Source of the DNA: Allolobophora icterica
Lineage: Eukaryota; Annelida; Clitellata; Crassiclitellata; Lumbricidae
DNA: 64,000 nucleotides
Direction of reading: 5' to 3'
Assembly (NCBI GenBank): GCA_963556255.1
Contig: OY744606.1
Span: forward strand, 80,441,541-80,505,540
The position numbers were made by a program, and so were the translations under genes. Positions within the stretch are counted from its first letter, which is position 1, and every line of letters starts with the position of its first letter. Positions 1 to 10,349 of this stretch are shown here, piece after piece. The notes under the pieces were generated by a model. That model worked only from the letters and a program-made list of their open reading frames with translations. It was not told where the DNA came from and did not search any database.

Positions 1-93
1 AAATTTCGAACAGTTTACCGAATACATTACACCAAAGGGTTACAAGTTTTGTAATCATTCCTCGACACAGCCTAGCCTGAGAACCGAAACTGT

Positions 94-144
<51 letters not shown>

Positions 145-412
145 CATCATATATATTATACTGTATATAATAGTCGCAAGACGCAGTAGCAGATTAGAGC
201 GCTCACTTTCGACACCTTTAAAACGGTGTTGACCACTCCTATATATAAAATGGTTACGAATGATTATAATTATTACGTGGATTGGTCCGTGCAGACAACA
301 GCAAAGAATGAAACAAAAGACATAAGTGTCGTCGTTGTAGTGTCATCATTTCCGTTCTCTGTCGTTGTCGTTGCTGTCTTAACTACGATGACTGAAACGC
401 CTTTTTCGTCGC
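1..412. other. Intronic/intergenic sequence with (AT)n and one hairpin repeat
   Basis: An (AT)n run lies at about 99-139. A copy of the recurrent hairpin repeat lies at about 198-245: GAGCGCTC, then GACACCTTTAAAACGGTGT, then TATATATAAAA. I see no coding signal. It is probably intron of the synaptotagmin-like gene whose exon lies at 2010-2367 on the minus strand, because the next exon of that gene must lie further left. Confidence 0.6.
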
Positions 413-974
<562 letters not shown>

Positions 975-1636
975 CCCCAATTTGGAGCCGGTGACTCGTG
1001 CTTGACACTCCTTTACGATGAGTGATCAAACCTCGAGCAAGGAATGAACGATTTCAATCTGACGTCTTATTCGATTGGCGGTTTTCTTCGACTCCTATAT
1101 CAATCCATCATCCGTCCAATTATGACGGGAAGATTCATATTTCAATCTGTATATCTCATATTTCAATATCATAATTAATAATATAAATGATTAATGACGT
1201 GTGGTAAAGACAGAGAGACAGAGACAGAGGCAGATACAGAGCTTCACTGAGAACGAGAGATACTGGAAGGCTGAGAATCGAATGGATTAAGAACCCCTGG
1301 AGCAGGTTCACGGCACCCAAATTTGGAAGTTATGATTATATAGTATTATGTGGCCATGTATATGTGATACATTTTGCATGATAGTTATTGTATTGTTTGG
1401 GCATCGGTAAAGACTAAAAATAACGGTGGAACTATAGGAAAGGAACAGTATGCATGAAACACCCACGGGAACAGCACGTTAAGTTATACGGTTGATAAAC
1501 AAACACTTGATGAGAACAGTACAGTTATTTATGCTGTATAAGATTTATTTACTACGTAGATTGTAAACTTCAAATTTATAAAGCGCTATTCGAAATCTAA
1601 GAGCATGGCACCTTCGCCCTGTGCTTAACGATTACA
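975..1636. other. Unassigned AT-rich sequence
   Basis: No long reading frame, RNA gene or recognisable repeat is seen. A short GACAGAGA-rich patch lies at about 1207-1240. Probably intron. Confidence 0.5.
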
Positions 1637-1990
1637 TTGACCATTACGATTTCAATAGCGATTGCGATTAAAATCTTGATTAAGATTACCATTACGATAA
1701 CGATTCCGAAAACCACTAGGCTTACGATAAGGATGTCACCAACGATTATTTTTGCGATACCAATATCGGTAACAATAACGTTAACAATAACGATAACAAT
1801 GACGATACCGATTACGATTACAATAGCGATTACGATAGCAATAGCGATACCGATTACGATAAAGATAACGAATTACGATAACAATAATGATAGTGATTAC
1901 GATAACAACAACGATAACGATTGCGATAACATAAAAGATTACGATCATGATAACAATAACGAAACCGATTGCGATAACGATAATGATAAA
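1637..1990. repeat. Degenerate hexamer minisatellite (GATTAC/GATAAC)
   Basis: About 350 bp of interleaved six-base words such as GATTAC, GATAAC and AATAAC in diverged tandem array. It abuts the 5' splice site of the synaptotagmin-like exon (minus strand), so it occupies the first few hundred bases of the downstream intron. Open frames here rich in Ile/Thr or Tyr/Arg are repeat artefacts. Confidence 0.85.
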
Positions 1991-2009
1991 GATCACTATA
2001 AAGACTGAC

Positions 2010-2367
2010 CCTCGAAGGCGAAGATTTCGTTCCATCTGGGATTGAGGTTCTTGCGCTTGATACTCGTCGCCAGCTTGCTCTTCTTCTCCGGAAGCAGCAT
2101 GACCTTGACATAGGGGTCACTCGTTCCGGTCATGAAGTCCTTGGCCGGAAGGTCAGTCGCCCGAATGACCTTGAGGATGAGGGTCGACTCCTTGGAGTCG
2201 TACTTAAGGTTGAACTGGATTCGACCTAACTTATCCGTGTTTGGATCGTCGTAGGATGAAGAGGACTCCTCGGATTTGTTGTCCTTGTCCGTCAGGTCAC
2301 GGAGGATTGCGCTGAACGGGGAGCCAGTGGGAGAAGTCTGACGGCTGCCTCCTCCGCTCCCTTCATC
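2010..2367 (-). CDS. SYT7: Synaptotagmin-7-like exon: linker plus N-terminal part of C2A
   Basis: A single internal exon with an acceptor CACACAG before 2367 and a donor G|GTCAGT after 2010. It is 358 bp, entering in phase 0 and leaving in phase 1. It encodes about 119 residues: a Ser/Gly/Asp-rich linker of ~48 residues, then LGRIQFNLKYDSKESTLILK, the loop-1 region DLPAKDF, the GTSDPYVKV motif, the basic KKSKLATSIKRK strand and NLNPRWNE. In the family these are the start of a C2 domain. Two loop-1 calcium-binding Asp candidates (in LPAKDF and TSDPY) are present; loop-3 Asp residues would be in the next exon, left of the window. The LPAKDF plus KRKNLNP...NE combination resembles synaptotagmin 7, a calcium sensor for slow exocytosis and membrane repair. 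Other double-C2 proteins are less likely. Upstream exons must lie at higher coordinates or outside the window. Confidence 0.82.
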
Positions 2368-2661
2368 CTGTGTGCACACGAAGAAGAGGATGATTAGAGG
2401 AATACGTCGATGATTTGAGAAAGAGGATGAAAAGGAGTATGTGGGGTATTAGAGGAAGGAGTTTATAAGAGGTTATTAACGGGAGGATAAAGAGGAGGAT
2501 TAGAAAGAACAGGCAGAGGATGATTCAAGGAAGGAAACAAAGGAGAACGGAGGAAGAGGAGGATTAGAAGATGCAACAGGACGAACAGAGGCACAGGTCG
2601 GGGATTGTAAAATAGGAGAAAGGAGTGTATTAGAAGAAGAAGAAGAAGAAAATATAAATAA

Positions 2662-2719
<58 letters not shown>

Positions 2720-2740
2720 GAAACCGTGAAGAATAATTGA
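2368..2740. repeat. Purine-rich (GGA/GAA) tract and (AAT)n microsatellite
   Basis: From about 2385 to 2650 the plus strand is a degenerate AGGA/GAGGAT purine-rich tract, followed by (AGA)n at 2634-2650 and (AAT)n at about 2661-2717. On the minus strand this is pyrimidine-rich intron upstream of the synaptotagmin-like acceptor. No coding signal. Confidence 0.8.
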
Positions 2741-3313
2741 CGATTGAAACTCCGCCATTGCACTAGCTGTGACACTTATTTTTCCAAGCCTGGAAAAAGG
2801 AGAAGGGTGACGCTAATTGTCTTTGTTATAACTCAGTATTGTCAAAGAGCAACTAACCAATTAACCAGTTTTGGAATGGATGGAGCGCTCTTTAGACACC
2901 TTTAAAACCATGTTAAATGATACTATATAGGGTTAGAATACAGCAGTCATATTAGTAATTAGTTTCCTCAAGACTCATAAATAGTGCGTTGTCCATAGAC
3001 ACCTTTAAAACGTCGTCAACCGGTGCAATATAAGGAAGAAACGCGGTTGGGTTTTTGATCGGTGCGACGGTGTCACTTTTCACTGGTGAAGGATAATTCG
3101 TGAGATCGCTTTATACCCCTCTAAAACGGTGTCAAACCAACGAGTGTCAAACAATGCTAAATAAATAGTGGCCTCTTCTAATTTCCGACACTGCTCGTAC
3201 TCTGGCAGTGCTAGTCCAAAGCCTGGATAAAGGAGGAGGGCGACGCTAATCATCTTTGTTACGACACGGCGTCGTTAAACAGCAACTTACCAATCGGTTA
3301 AATAAATAATATT
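2741..3313. repeat. Interspersed repeat tract: type A and type C units
   Basis: Two copies of a ~125 bp type A unit (about 2750-2870 and 3178-3300) each read TCCAAGCCTGGA.AAAGGAG, GACGCTAAT, CTTTGTTA and end GTCGTTAAACAGCAAC or a variant. Between them are three type C hairpin units (about 2883, 2985, 3095) built on GACACC-TTTAAAAC-GGTGTC. The tract is interrupted at 3313/3314 by the GMR1-type element and resumes at 10260. Confidence 0.8.
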
Positions 3314-3789
3314 GTGAACTGAGTTTTGTGTACAGTCTTGCAGTGCGAGATGTTAGCGTATATATTTAGTGCGTTTACTTTAGTTTCACGTGTATATGTA
3401 TATATGATAGATGTATAACGTATAGTCTTAGTGACACGCGCGGCCGGCCGATATCGGCAGCGGCGCGCTATATGTATATTATTAGATTTCGCTTATGCGC
3501 ACAGAAGACAGGTGTGTCAAGAGGCGCGAAGAATTATGCTGACTAGAAAAGTTTGAATTCGAGGATGTTCGCTGTAGTAGTGTGGCTGACTAGTCGAGTT
3601 GTAATCGAATTGAGTTCTGTCTGTTTGTTTCTTATTAAACTGAAAAGATATTAAACTGTGTTGCTGATTAATTCAGGTTATACTTATACGTAGAATTAGT
3701 GTTCAAAAGGTGAACGTTAAATAGGCGTTAAGTACGAAGAGAACAAGGATTTAATCAGAAGGATTGTCAACGGAAGGATTGGGTTGACA
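3314..3789 (+). repeat. 5' LTR of GMR1-type element
   Basis: Matches 9783-10259 throughout by eye. It begins TGTGAACTGAG and ends GGGTTGACA, with TG...CA termini. It contains a GC-rich palindrome-like block GGCCGGCCGATATCGGC at about 3443. The TATATGTATATTATTAG stretch at about 3470 is the likeliest core-promoter region. Confidence 0.93.
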
Positions 3790-3793
3790 TTAT

Positions 3794-3811
3794 TGGTGGC
3801 AGTGACGGTGT
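3794..3811 (+). promoter_or_regulatory. Putative primer-binding site
   Basis: TGGTGGCAGTGACGG begins 4 bases after the 5' LTR end, the expected place for a site complementary to a tRNA 3' end (TGG = CCA complement). I cannot assign the tRNA species. Confidence 0.55.
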
Positions 3812-3944
3812 GGATAAGAACTCACGGTGGATAAGAACTCACGGTGGATAAATACTCACGGTGGATAAGAACTCACGGTGGATAAGAACTCACGGTGGAT
3901 AAATACTCACGGTGGATATAAACTCACGGTGGATTAAAATTCAC
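3805..3944 (+). repeat. 17 bp tandem repeat in the GMR1 leader
   Basis: Eight near-identical copies of ACGGTGGATAAGAACTC, with minor variants such as AAATACTC and ATAAACTC, lie between the primer-binding site and gag. Confidence 0.9.
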
Positions 3945-4200
3945 GTTATCACCTCCTTCGGCGGATAGAAGAATTTACAACGGTGTTAGAAGAATCTACG
4001 ACGGTGATAAAAGAATTTACGCGTTGTTGCTGTGTGACGTGTCTACGATATCAACGACGGTGGAACACGAGAAAACGGTATAAAAATTTCGTTGTTTTCC
4101 ACGAACAAATACAAAAGAAATCCCGTTTGTTTATCGATTCACACAACAAGAAAAACCGTGACTTCTTTGAAAAGAGAAATCACCAAAGTAAACAAGTAAG

Positions 4201-7200
4201 ATGGAGAAATTAAGTGCTGAAAGACAAGCAGATATTAAGAAGATGTCTACGGAAAGGCTGAAACAGCGTTTGTTGAAAGCCGGTTTTAAAGAAGAACAAT
4301 TAGAAGGTATGTCACGTGGTGACATGATGCAGGAACTCGCCGATGTGTGGGTTAAAGAAGAAGTCGAAGAAGAAGGTGCCGTTGGCGGTGCCGTAGAAAA
4401 GGCTATTGAAAAACCTCCTGCGCCTATGTCTATGGAGATGTTGATGCAGTGGATGATGATGACGAGACAAGAAGAGAAAGAAAGAGAGGAGAAACGGAGA
4501 CAAGAAGAGAAAGAACTGAGACAAGAAGAGAAGGATAGAGAGGATAAACGAAGACAGGAAGAGAAAGAGCTGAGACAAGAAGCAGAACGTGTAAGACAAG
4601 ACGAATTGCGCTTGCAGAGAGAGAAAGAAGAGAAAGCAGAACGTTTGCAGAGAGAGAAAGAAGAGAAAGAATTGCGCTTGCAGCGAGAGAAAGAAGAGAA
4701 AGCGGAACTTGCAAGGCAAGAGGAATTGCGTCTGCAAAGAGAGAGAGAAGATAAAGCAGAACAAGTGCGTAAGGCAGAACTTGAATTGCAAAAGAATCAG
4801 TTTGAGATTCAGTTAGAACAGTTGAAAAGAGATAGGGAAGATGCTGAAAGAAGAAGATTGGAGCAGATGATTGAATTTGAAAAAGCTAGAAAAAGTGATG
4901 AAGAGGTACGTCAGCAACAGATTGAAGCAAAGAGAATGCGTGAAGAAGAAAAAGAAAAAGCGCGAACGTTAGAGTTAGAACGCGCAGAACAGATAAGACA
5001 AGAAGAACTCAAATTTCAGAAAGAAAGTTTGGAAAAGGCAGAGACAGAAAGACAAGAACGTCTGAAACTGGAGAAATCAAAATTGACATTGAAAGAAACG
5101 CAAATGAGAGAAGAACGGGAAGCTGAAAGAAGGAAACAGCAAGAAAGTGAAACTTTGGTGTCAAAAATTAAGAAAATAGGTGATGCAATGAAGCATGTAT
5201 TGCCTCAAATGCCAACTGATATGATGGAGGTGCCATTATATTTTGAAACAGTCGAGAACGCGTTTCGTAGCTTTGCTGTGGAGAAGCCGTTTTGGGTTAA
5301 ATTATTACTACCATTGATGACGCCGAAAGCTCGAACTGTTCTGAATAGATTGTCATTCGATGATCTAGACAATTACGATAAAGTCAAGCAGCACTTATTA
5401 AAAGAATTTAAATTGACCTCGAGAGAATACAGAGCCAGATTTGTGGATGCTAAGAAGACAACAGAAGAGACTTATACGATGTTTACGGCAAGACTGAAGA
5501 ACTTGTTAAACTATTACGTGAGAAGTCGAAACGTGAACAAAGAGTATGATACGCTCTTTGATTTGCTGGTAGCGGATAAGCTGAAAGAATGTTTACCGCC
5601 AGGTCCACTACAGTTTGTATTGTCGAAGGAAGGAACTGACTGTCTCCAAGCTAGTGCAGTGGCAGACCTAGCAGACATTCATGTAAACAATCGAATTGGG
5701 TTTGCATTTCCAAATATAAACAGTTATCCTTCTCAACGTTCCGTAAACCAAAGCCAGAGTGGAAAGTGGAAAAGTAATCCAGGAACAGGGAGTCAGTTCA
5801 AAGGTAAAGAAGTCAAGGCTAGTGTCCCTGTACCCAATGAGACCAGAGAAGTGACGTTTGGTCGTCAGGGATTTAACAAATCGTCAGCGCCGTTTGCCAA
5901 GAGGGAAGGCAACACATCGTTTACGCAGTATAAGAGATATGAAGGCAATGAACAACGAGGTATGGTGGTGAAGCGTTGTCACAACTGTGGTTCAGACAAA
6001 CATTTGGTTAAATTTTGTCCAGTTCCAGTGGCAGCAGCTAGTTCTAGCAGAAATCAAGAACACACAAGGGTGAATTTGATTCAAGTGGTTAGTGATACAG
6101 ATAATCAAACCACGGGTCAAGAAAACCAAGAGACTGAAGTAAAGTCAGTAATGAAATGTGGTATTCAAAAAGAGATTCTATTGGATGATGGAATTCAGAG
6201 AGAAGTCATAGGAAAAGATGACAGTCGAATATTGAAGAAATCGTTCTTGCAATATGTCGAGGTTGAAATTCGTGCAGTAGACGGTAAAGAGCCAGTGAAA
6301 GTCAAAGCACTGAGCGACTCGGGAGCAGAGATTCCGGTGATTAGTGAAGAATTACTGGAAGGCATGAAGGTGGAACAAATTGGAAAAGTGAATTTGCAAT
6401 GTGTGGCAGGAGATGCCATTCCTGCGAAGTTAGTGAAAGTGGATGTTAGATTGTGTGGTAGTGACGTGGAAGAAGAGGGATTTCCGCGTAAAATCCAGTG
6501 TTCACTTACACCTTATGTCACCTTGATGTGTGCTAGTATTGCAAAGATGGGCAGTACAGAAAGATTCTTGTTGCATCCAGAGATAATTGCCGAATTAAAA
6601 GCCGTACCACAGATGAAAGTCAAAACGATACAAGGAGATGTGAGTGTACGAGCAAATGTAATGACGAGAGCGCAGAGTCGGAAACAGGAAATGGTAGATG
6701 TTGATGAGAAGAGTGAAACTGAAAGTTCAAGTGATGAGGAAAACGACAGTAATGAACAACGAAGCTTATCGCGAGATGGTATAACATCAGAGATGAATGA
6801 GCAAGAGATGGCTGCATGCGAGAATGGCACATTAAATGAAATTGAAGAAGACAATGAATGTGATGTGGGGATAGGAGACTTGTATAGAGATGAAGAAATG
6901 GACGAAGAACAAAAGGTGCAGATTGCCGATTCGAAGAAGTTCGAAGAGCAACAGAGAAAGGATGAATCGTTGAAACCGTGGTGGAAGTTAGCACAAGAGA
7001 AAGAATCTGAATTCTGTGTAATCAACGGTTTATTGCATAAGAAATATCAGATATTAGACCAGACGATATATCAACTAGTGTTACCAAAAGACAGACGAAT
7101 TAAAGTGATGGAGTTGGCGCATGAATCAGTGTTTGGAGGACATCTAGGAGAAGAGAAAACAAGAGAACGAATAAAATTATCTTTTGTATGGCCAAAGATG

Positions 7201-9666
7201 AGAAGAGACATTGTGAAATTTTGTAAGTCTTGCGAGAAGTGTCAACTAAAGGCAAAGAGTCTGGTGATGGATAGAGTGCCTATCACTCCAGTCTCAAGAG
7301 AAGAGGTCGCCTTCAAGAGAATGACGATGGACCTCGTTGGCCCGATCGATCCAGTATCTGCTGCAGGTCACAAGTATTGTTTATGCATTGTGGACTCGTG
7401 CACCAGATGGCCTACAATCTTCTTATTGAAATCGCTGACAGCGAAGGCTGTGTGTGAAGCGTTGATGGAACTGTTCATGAACGTTGGTGTGCCGTCCGTG
7501 ATCACCAGTGATCAAGGAACGAACTTCACAGCCAGTTTGACAAGAGAATTTCTCGATTTAATGGGCTGTAGTCCACGATTCGACACACCAGGACACCCAG
7601 AGGCTGCTGGATTAGTAGAAAGATGGAATCAGACATTTAAAAAGATGATCCATCATGTGATAATAGACAACCCGAGGAAATGGCACAAGATAATTCCTTT
7701 CACAGTGTGGGCATTACGAGAAGTGCCGAATGCAACTACTGGAGTATCACCATATATGCTTGTCTATGGGAAAATTCCGAGAGGACCATTGGCAATATTA
7801 AAAGAGAGTTGGACTAGAGAAATAAACTTACCACCTCATGTTGGAGTTAAACCAGAAAAGTATTTAAAAGAACTCAAAGAAAATATGGAGAAAGCATTAT
7901 TGTTTGCAGAATCCTACTCTCGAGAAAAGCAATTACAATACACGAATCAGTATAACAAGAGAGCAAAGCACAAAGAATTTGAAGCTGGTGAGAAAGTCAT
8001 AGTTTTGTATCCAACGTCAACAAACAAACTTATTTCTCGATGGCATGGTCCATGTACGATCATACATCGAAGATCAAAGTACTCTTATTTAGTCGATATG
8101 GGTGAAAATGGTCGAAAAATAATTCACGCCAACAAGATCAGAAAATATGTTACTCGAGCATTAAGTTGTGGTCTAATTGTTGAAGAAGATGAAGATTTTG
8201 GTTCAGTGGTTGAATTACCAATGAGGAATGAGGTTCAAGATGACAAGAATTCACTTAACCTCGATCCTGAACAAATTAGCCATTTAACAGTAACTCAGCA
8301 AGAACAGTTGTTGAAAGTCTTGAACAAATACTGTGACAGATTTTCAGAAAAACCTGGATTATGTACATTGGTCGAACACGAAATTGAACTAAAACCAGGA
8401 TTTCGTGAAAAGGAATTTGCAGCATACCGAATTCCTTTGATTTATCGAGCAGAAGTGGAACGTCAGATCAAAGAAATGTTAAAAACAAACATTATCAAAC
8501 CATCATCGAGCAGAATGGCAAGCCCTTTGGTTATTGTTAAAAAGAAAGACGGATCTTTAAGACTTGCCTGTGACTACAGATACATTAACTCATTCACAGT
8601 GGATTGTAAATATCCTATGCCGATTGTCAGAGACGTTTTGAACAAAGTTGGAAAGTCTAATGTGATTTTCATTTTGGACTGTCGAAGTGCTTATTGGACT
8701 TGTCCTGTAAAACAATCTGATCAATGGAAGACAGCTTTTGTAACACATAATGGACTGTATGAATTTACTCGTGTTCCTTTTGGAATGATAAATTCTGGAC
8801 GAACTTTTGTTAAGGCGATAAATTTAGTTTTACAGCCTATAAGTGACTTTGCAGAACCGTATGTTGATGACATTGCTGTGCATTCTGACAGTTGGAATAT
8901 TCACTTGCAGCATCTAGATGCATTTTTGATGCAAATGAGATTGCATAACGTTACTTTGAATTTGAAAAAATGCATATTTGGTAAGAGTGAGGTAAGGTTT
9001 ATCGGTCATGTGGTTGGGTCTGGTAAGATAAAGATGAATCCAGACAGAATTGAAAGTTTGACTAATTTGAAGATCCCAGAAACTAAGAAGCAAGTTAAGC
9101 AACTACTTGGATTTTTTAATTATTACAGACAGTTTATTAAGGACTTTGCACAGATTGCGAAACCTTTATCTGATTTAACTAGTAAACGTGTTTCTGATAA
9201 GATTGATTGGACTGTTGAACATCAGCAAGCATTTGATTTACTTAAAGAGGCTGTGCGATCCAAAGTAGTGTTATATGTTTTTGAAGTGGGAAAACCATTC
9301 AATTTGTACTGCGATAGTAGTGACTTTGCAGTCGGTGCTGTTTTAACACAGATGGACGACAAGGGAATAGAACGCCCTGTGTCATTTATCAGTCAGAAAT
9401 TAACTGATACCCAGAAGAGATGGGCTACTGTGGAAAAGGAAGCCTATGCTATTGTTTGGGCTTTAAACAAGTTAAAAGAAATTAATATAATTGGATCGAA
9501 GATTTTCATTTTTACTGATCATAATCCTCTGACATATTTGACGGAGTCAATGTCTAAGTCTGCTAAATTTGTGCGTTGGGCGTTAGCCTTACAAACTTTT
9601 GATGTTGAGGTGAAGTACAAGAAGGGCAGATTGAATGTTATTGCTGATTGTTTGTCAAGGTTATAA
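4201..9666 (+). CDS. Gag-PR-INT-RT-RNaseH polyprotein of GMR1-type element
   Basis: One 1,821-residue frame. Residues ~90-330 are a highly charged E/K/R/Q coiled coil, followed by a capsid-like region (~340-500). A CX2CX4HX4C knuckle lies at C593/C596/H601/C606. The protease motif is D706-S-G. Integrase has an HHCC finger (H974, H981, C1011, C1014) and the catalytic triad D1044, D1104, E1140 with exactly 35 residues between the last two. A GPY/F-like module (RWHGPCTI) lies near 1280. RT has YVDD at 1554-1557. The RNase H acids include D1705, E1747 and D1773. Integrase therefore precedes RT, the reverse of standard Ty3/gypsy and diagnostic of the GMR1 group. No stop or frameshift separates gag from pol, so the Gag:Pol ratio must be set in another way, for example by processing. 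The start chosen is the first ATG, after AACAAGTAAG. The product would assemble particles, copy the RNA and integrate the DNA. Confidence 0.93.
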   Translation: MEKLSAERQADIKKMSTERLKQRLLKAGFKEEQLEGMSRGDMMQELADVWVKEEVEEEGAVGGAVEKAIEKPPAPMSMEMLMQWMMMTRQEEKEREEKRRQEEKELRQEEKDREDKRRQEEKELRQEAERVRQDELRLQREKEEKAERLQREKEEKELRLQREKEEKAELARQEELRLQREREDKAEQVRKAELELQKNQFEIQLEQLKRDREDAERRRLEQMIEFEKARKSDEEVRQQQIEAKRMREEEKEKARTLELERAEQIRQEELKFQKESLEKAETERQERLKLEKSKLTLKETQMREEREAERRKQQESETLVSKIKKIGDAMKHVLPQMPTDMMEVPLYFETVENAFRSFAVEKPFWVKLLLPLMTPKARTVLNRLSFDDLDNYDKVKQHLLKEFKLTSREYRARFVDAKKTTEETYTMFTARLKNLLNYYVRSRNVNKEYDTLFDLLVADKLKECLPPGPLQFVLSKEGTDCLQASAVADLADIHVNNRIGFAFPNINSYPSQRSVNQSQSGKWKSNPGTGSQFKGKEVKASVPVPNETREVTFGRQGFNKSSAPFAKREGNTSFTQYKRYEGNEQRGMVVKRCHNCGSDKHLVKFCPVPVAAASSSRNQEHTRVNLIQVVSDTDNQTTGQENQETEVKSVMKCGIQKEILLDDGIQREVIGKDDSRILKKSFLQYVEVEIRAVDGKEPVKVKALSDSGAEIPVISEELLEGMKVEQIGKVNLQCVAGDAIPAKLVKVDVRLCGSDVEEEGFPRKIQCSLTPYVTLMCASIAKMGSTERFLLHPEIIAELKAVPQMKVKTIQGDVSVRANVMTRAQSRKQEMVDVDEKSETESSSDEENDSNEQRSLSRDGITSEMNEQEMAACENGTLNEIEEDNECDVGIGDLYRDEEMDEEQKVQIADSKKFEEQQRKDESLKPWWKLAQEKESEFCVINGLLHKKYQILDQTIYQLVLPKDRRIKVMELAHESVFGGHLGEEKTRERIKLSFVWPKMRRDIVKFCKSCEKCQLKAKSLVMDRVPITPVSREEVAFKRMTMDLVGPIDPVSAAGHKYCLCIVDSCTRWPTIFLLKSLTAKAVCEALMELFMNVGVPSVITSDQGTNFTASLTREFLDLMGCSPRFDTPGHPEAAGLVERWNQTFKKMIHHVIIDNPRKWHKIIPFTVWALREVPNATTGVSPYMLVYGKIPRGPLAILKESWTREINLPPHVGVKPEKYLKELKENMEKALLFAESYSREKQLQYTNQYNKRAKHKEFEAGEKVIVLYPTSTNKLISRWHGPCTIIHRRSKYSYLVDMGENGRKIIHANKIRKYVTRALSCGLIVEEDEDFGSVVELPMRNEVQDDKNSLNLDPEQISHLTVTQQEQLLKVLNKYCDRFSEKPGLCTLVEHEIELKPGFREKEFAAYRIPLIYRAEVERQIKEMLKTNIIKPSSSRMASPLVIVKKKDGSLRLACDYRYINSFTVDCKYPMPIVRDVLNKVGKSNVIFILDCRSAYWTCPVKQSDQWKTAFVTHNGLYEFTRVPFGMINSGRTFVKAINLVLQPISDFAEPYVDDIAVHSDSWNIHLQHLDAFLMQMRLHNVTLNLKKCIFGKSEVRFIGHVVGSGKIKMNPDRIESLTNLKIPETKKQVKQLLGFFNYYRQFIKDFAQIAKPLSDLTSKRVSDKIDWTVEHQQAFDLLKEAVRSKVVLYVFEVGKPFNLYCDSSDFAVGAVLTQMDDKGIERPVSFISQKLTDTQKRWATVEKEAYAIVWALNKLKEINIIGSKIFIFTDHNPLTYLTESMSKSAKFVRWALALQTFDVEVKYKKGRLNVIADCLSRL

Positions 9667-9763
9667 GTAATCGTAAGACTGTTCATTAATTAGTTAGATA
9701 TATATATATGTTTCATGTATTTTGGTAATTTCGCAAATTTTGAAATTTAATTTGCTCAATTCC

Positions 9764-9782
9764 AGAAAAAGGAAGGAGGTAA
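9764..9782 (+). promoter_or_regulatory. Polypurine tract
   Basis: AGAAAAAGGAAGGAGGTAA lies directly upstream of the 3' LTR, the position and composition expected for plus-strand priming. It follows ~100 bases of AT-rich 3' untranslated sequence after the stop at 9664-9666. Confidence 0.8.
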
Positions 9783-10259
9783 TGTGAACTGAGTTTTGTG
9801 TACAGTCTTGCAGTGCGAGATGTTAGCGTATATATTTAGTGCGTTTACTTTAGTTTCACGTGTATATGTATATATGATAGATGTATAACGTATAGTCTTA
9901 GTGACACGCGCGGCCGGCCGATATCGGCAGCGGCGCGCTATATGTATATTATTAGATTTCGCTTATGCGCACAGAAGACAGGTGTGTCAAGAGGCGCGAA
10001 GAATTATGCTGACTAGAAAAGTTTGAATTCGAGGATGTTCGCTGTAGTAGTGTGGCTGACTAGTCGAGTTGTAATCGAATTGAGTTCTGTCTGTTTGTTT
10101 CTTATTAAACTGAAAAGATATTAAACTGTGTTGCTGATTAATTCAGGTTATACTTATACGTAGAATTAGTGTTCAAAAGGTGAACGTTAAATAGGCGTTA
10201 AGTACGAAGAGAACAAGGATTTAATCAGAAGGATTGTCAACGGAAGGATTGGGTTGACA
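9783..10259 (+). repeat. 3' LTR of GMR1-type element
   Basis: Copy of the LTR at 3314-3789, ending GGGTTGACA. It is followed by AATAT, the second copy of the target duplication. Confidence 0.93.
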
Positions 10260-10340
10260 AATATATTATCCAACATCAATGGCGAGAAAATGTTAACCGA
10301 CGTCAACGGCCTAGATGTCATTAAACTGTTGGATTCAAAC
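10260..10340. repeat. Right half of the repeat split by the GMR1-type element
   Basis: ATTATCCAACATCAATGGCGAGAA and the rest through TTAAACTGTTGG match the uninterrupted copy at about 21730-21820 (TTTCCAACATGAATGCCGAG...TTAAACTGTTGG). This locates the insertion within a pre-existing repeat. Confidence 0.8.
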
Positions 10341-10349
10341 AGTTTCTAG

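Larger units (their letters stand above)
3314..10259 (+). mobile_element. Complete GMR1-type Ty3/gypsy LTR retrotransposon
   Basis: Two ~476 bp LTRs (TGTGAAC...TTGACA) flank one continuous polyprotein frame. The element is bounded by a 5 bp direct repeat AATAT (3309-3313 and immediately after 10259), the expected target-site duplication. A primer-binding-like TGGTGGCAGTGACGG follows the 5' LTR and a polypurine tract precedes the 3' LTR. I see no LTR substitutions by eye, so the insertion is recent and possibly competent. The pol order is protease-integrase-RT-RNase H. For Ty3/gypsy-type enzymes this inverted order is known from the GMR1 group. Confidence 0.93.

Noticed and set aside
3840..3944. 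CRISPR-like array (short regular repeats)
   Set aside because: The 17 bp units are contiguous with no spacers and lie in a eukaryotic retroelement leader.
4312..4791. Minus-strand Leu/Phe/Ser-rich frame
   Set aside because: Antisense shadow of the gag coiled-coil region.
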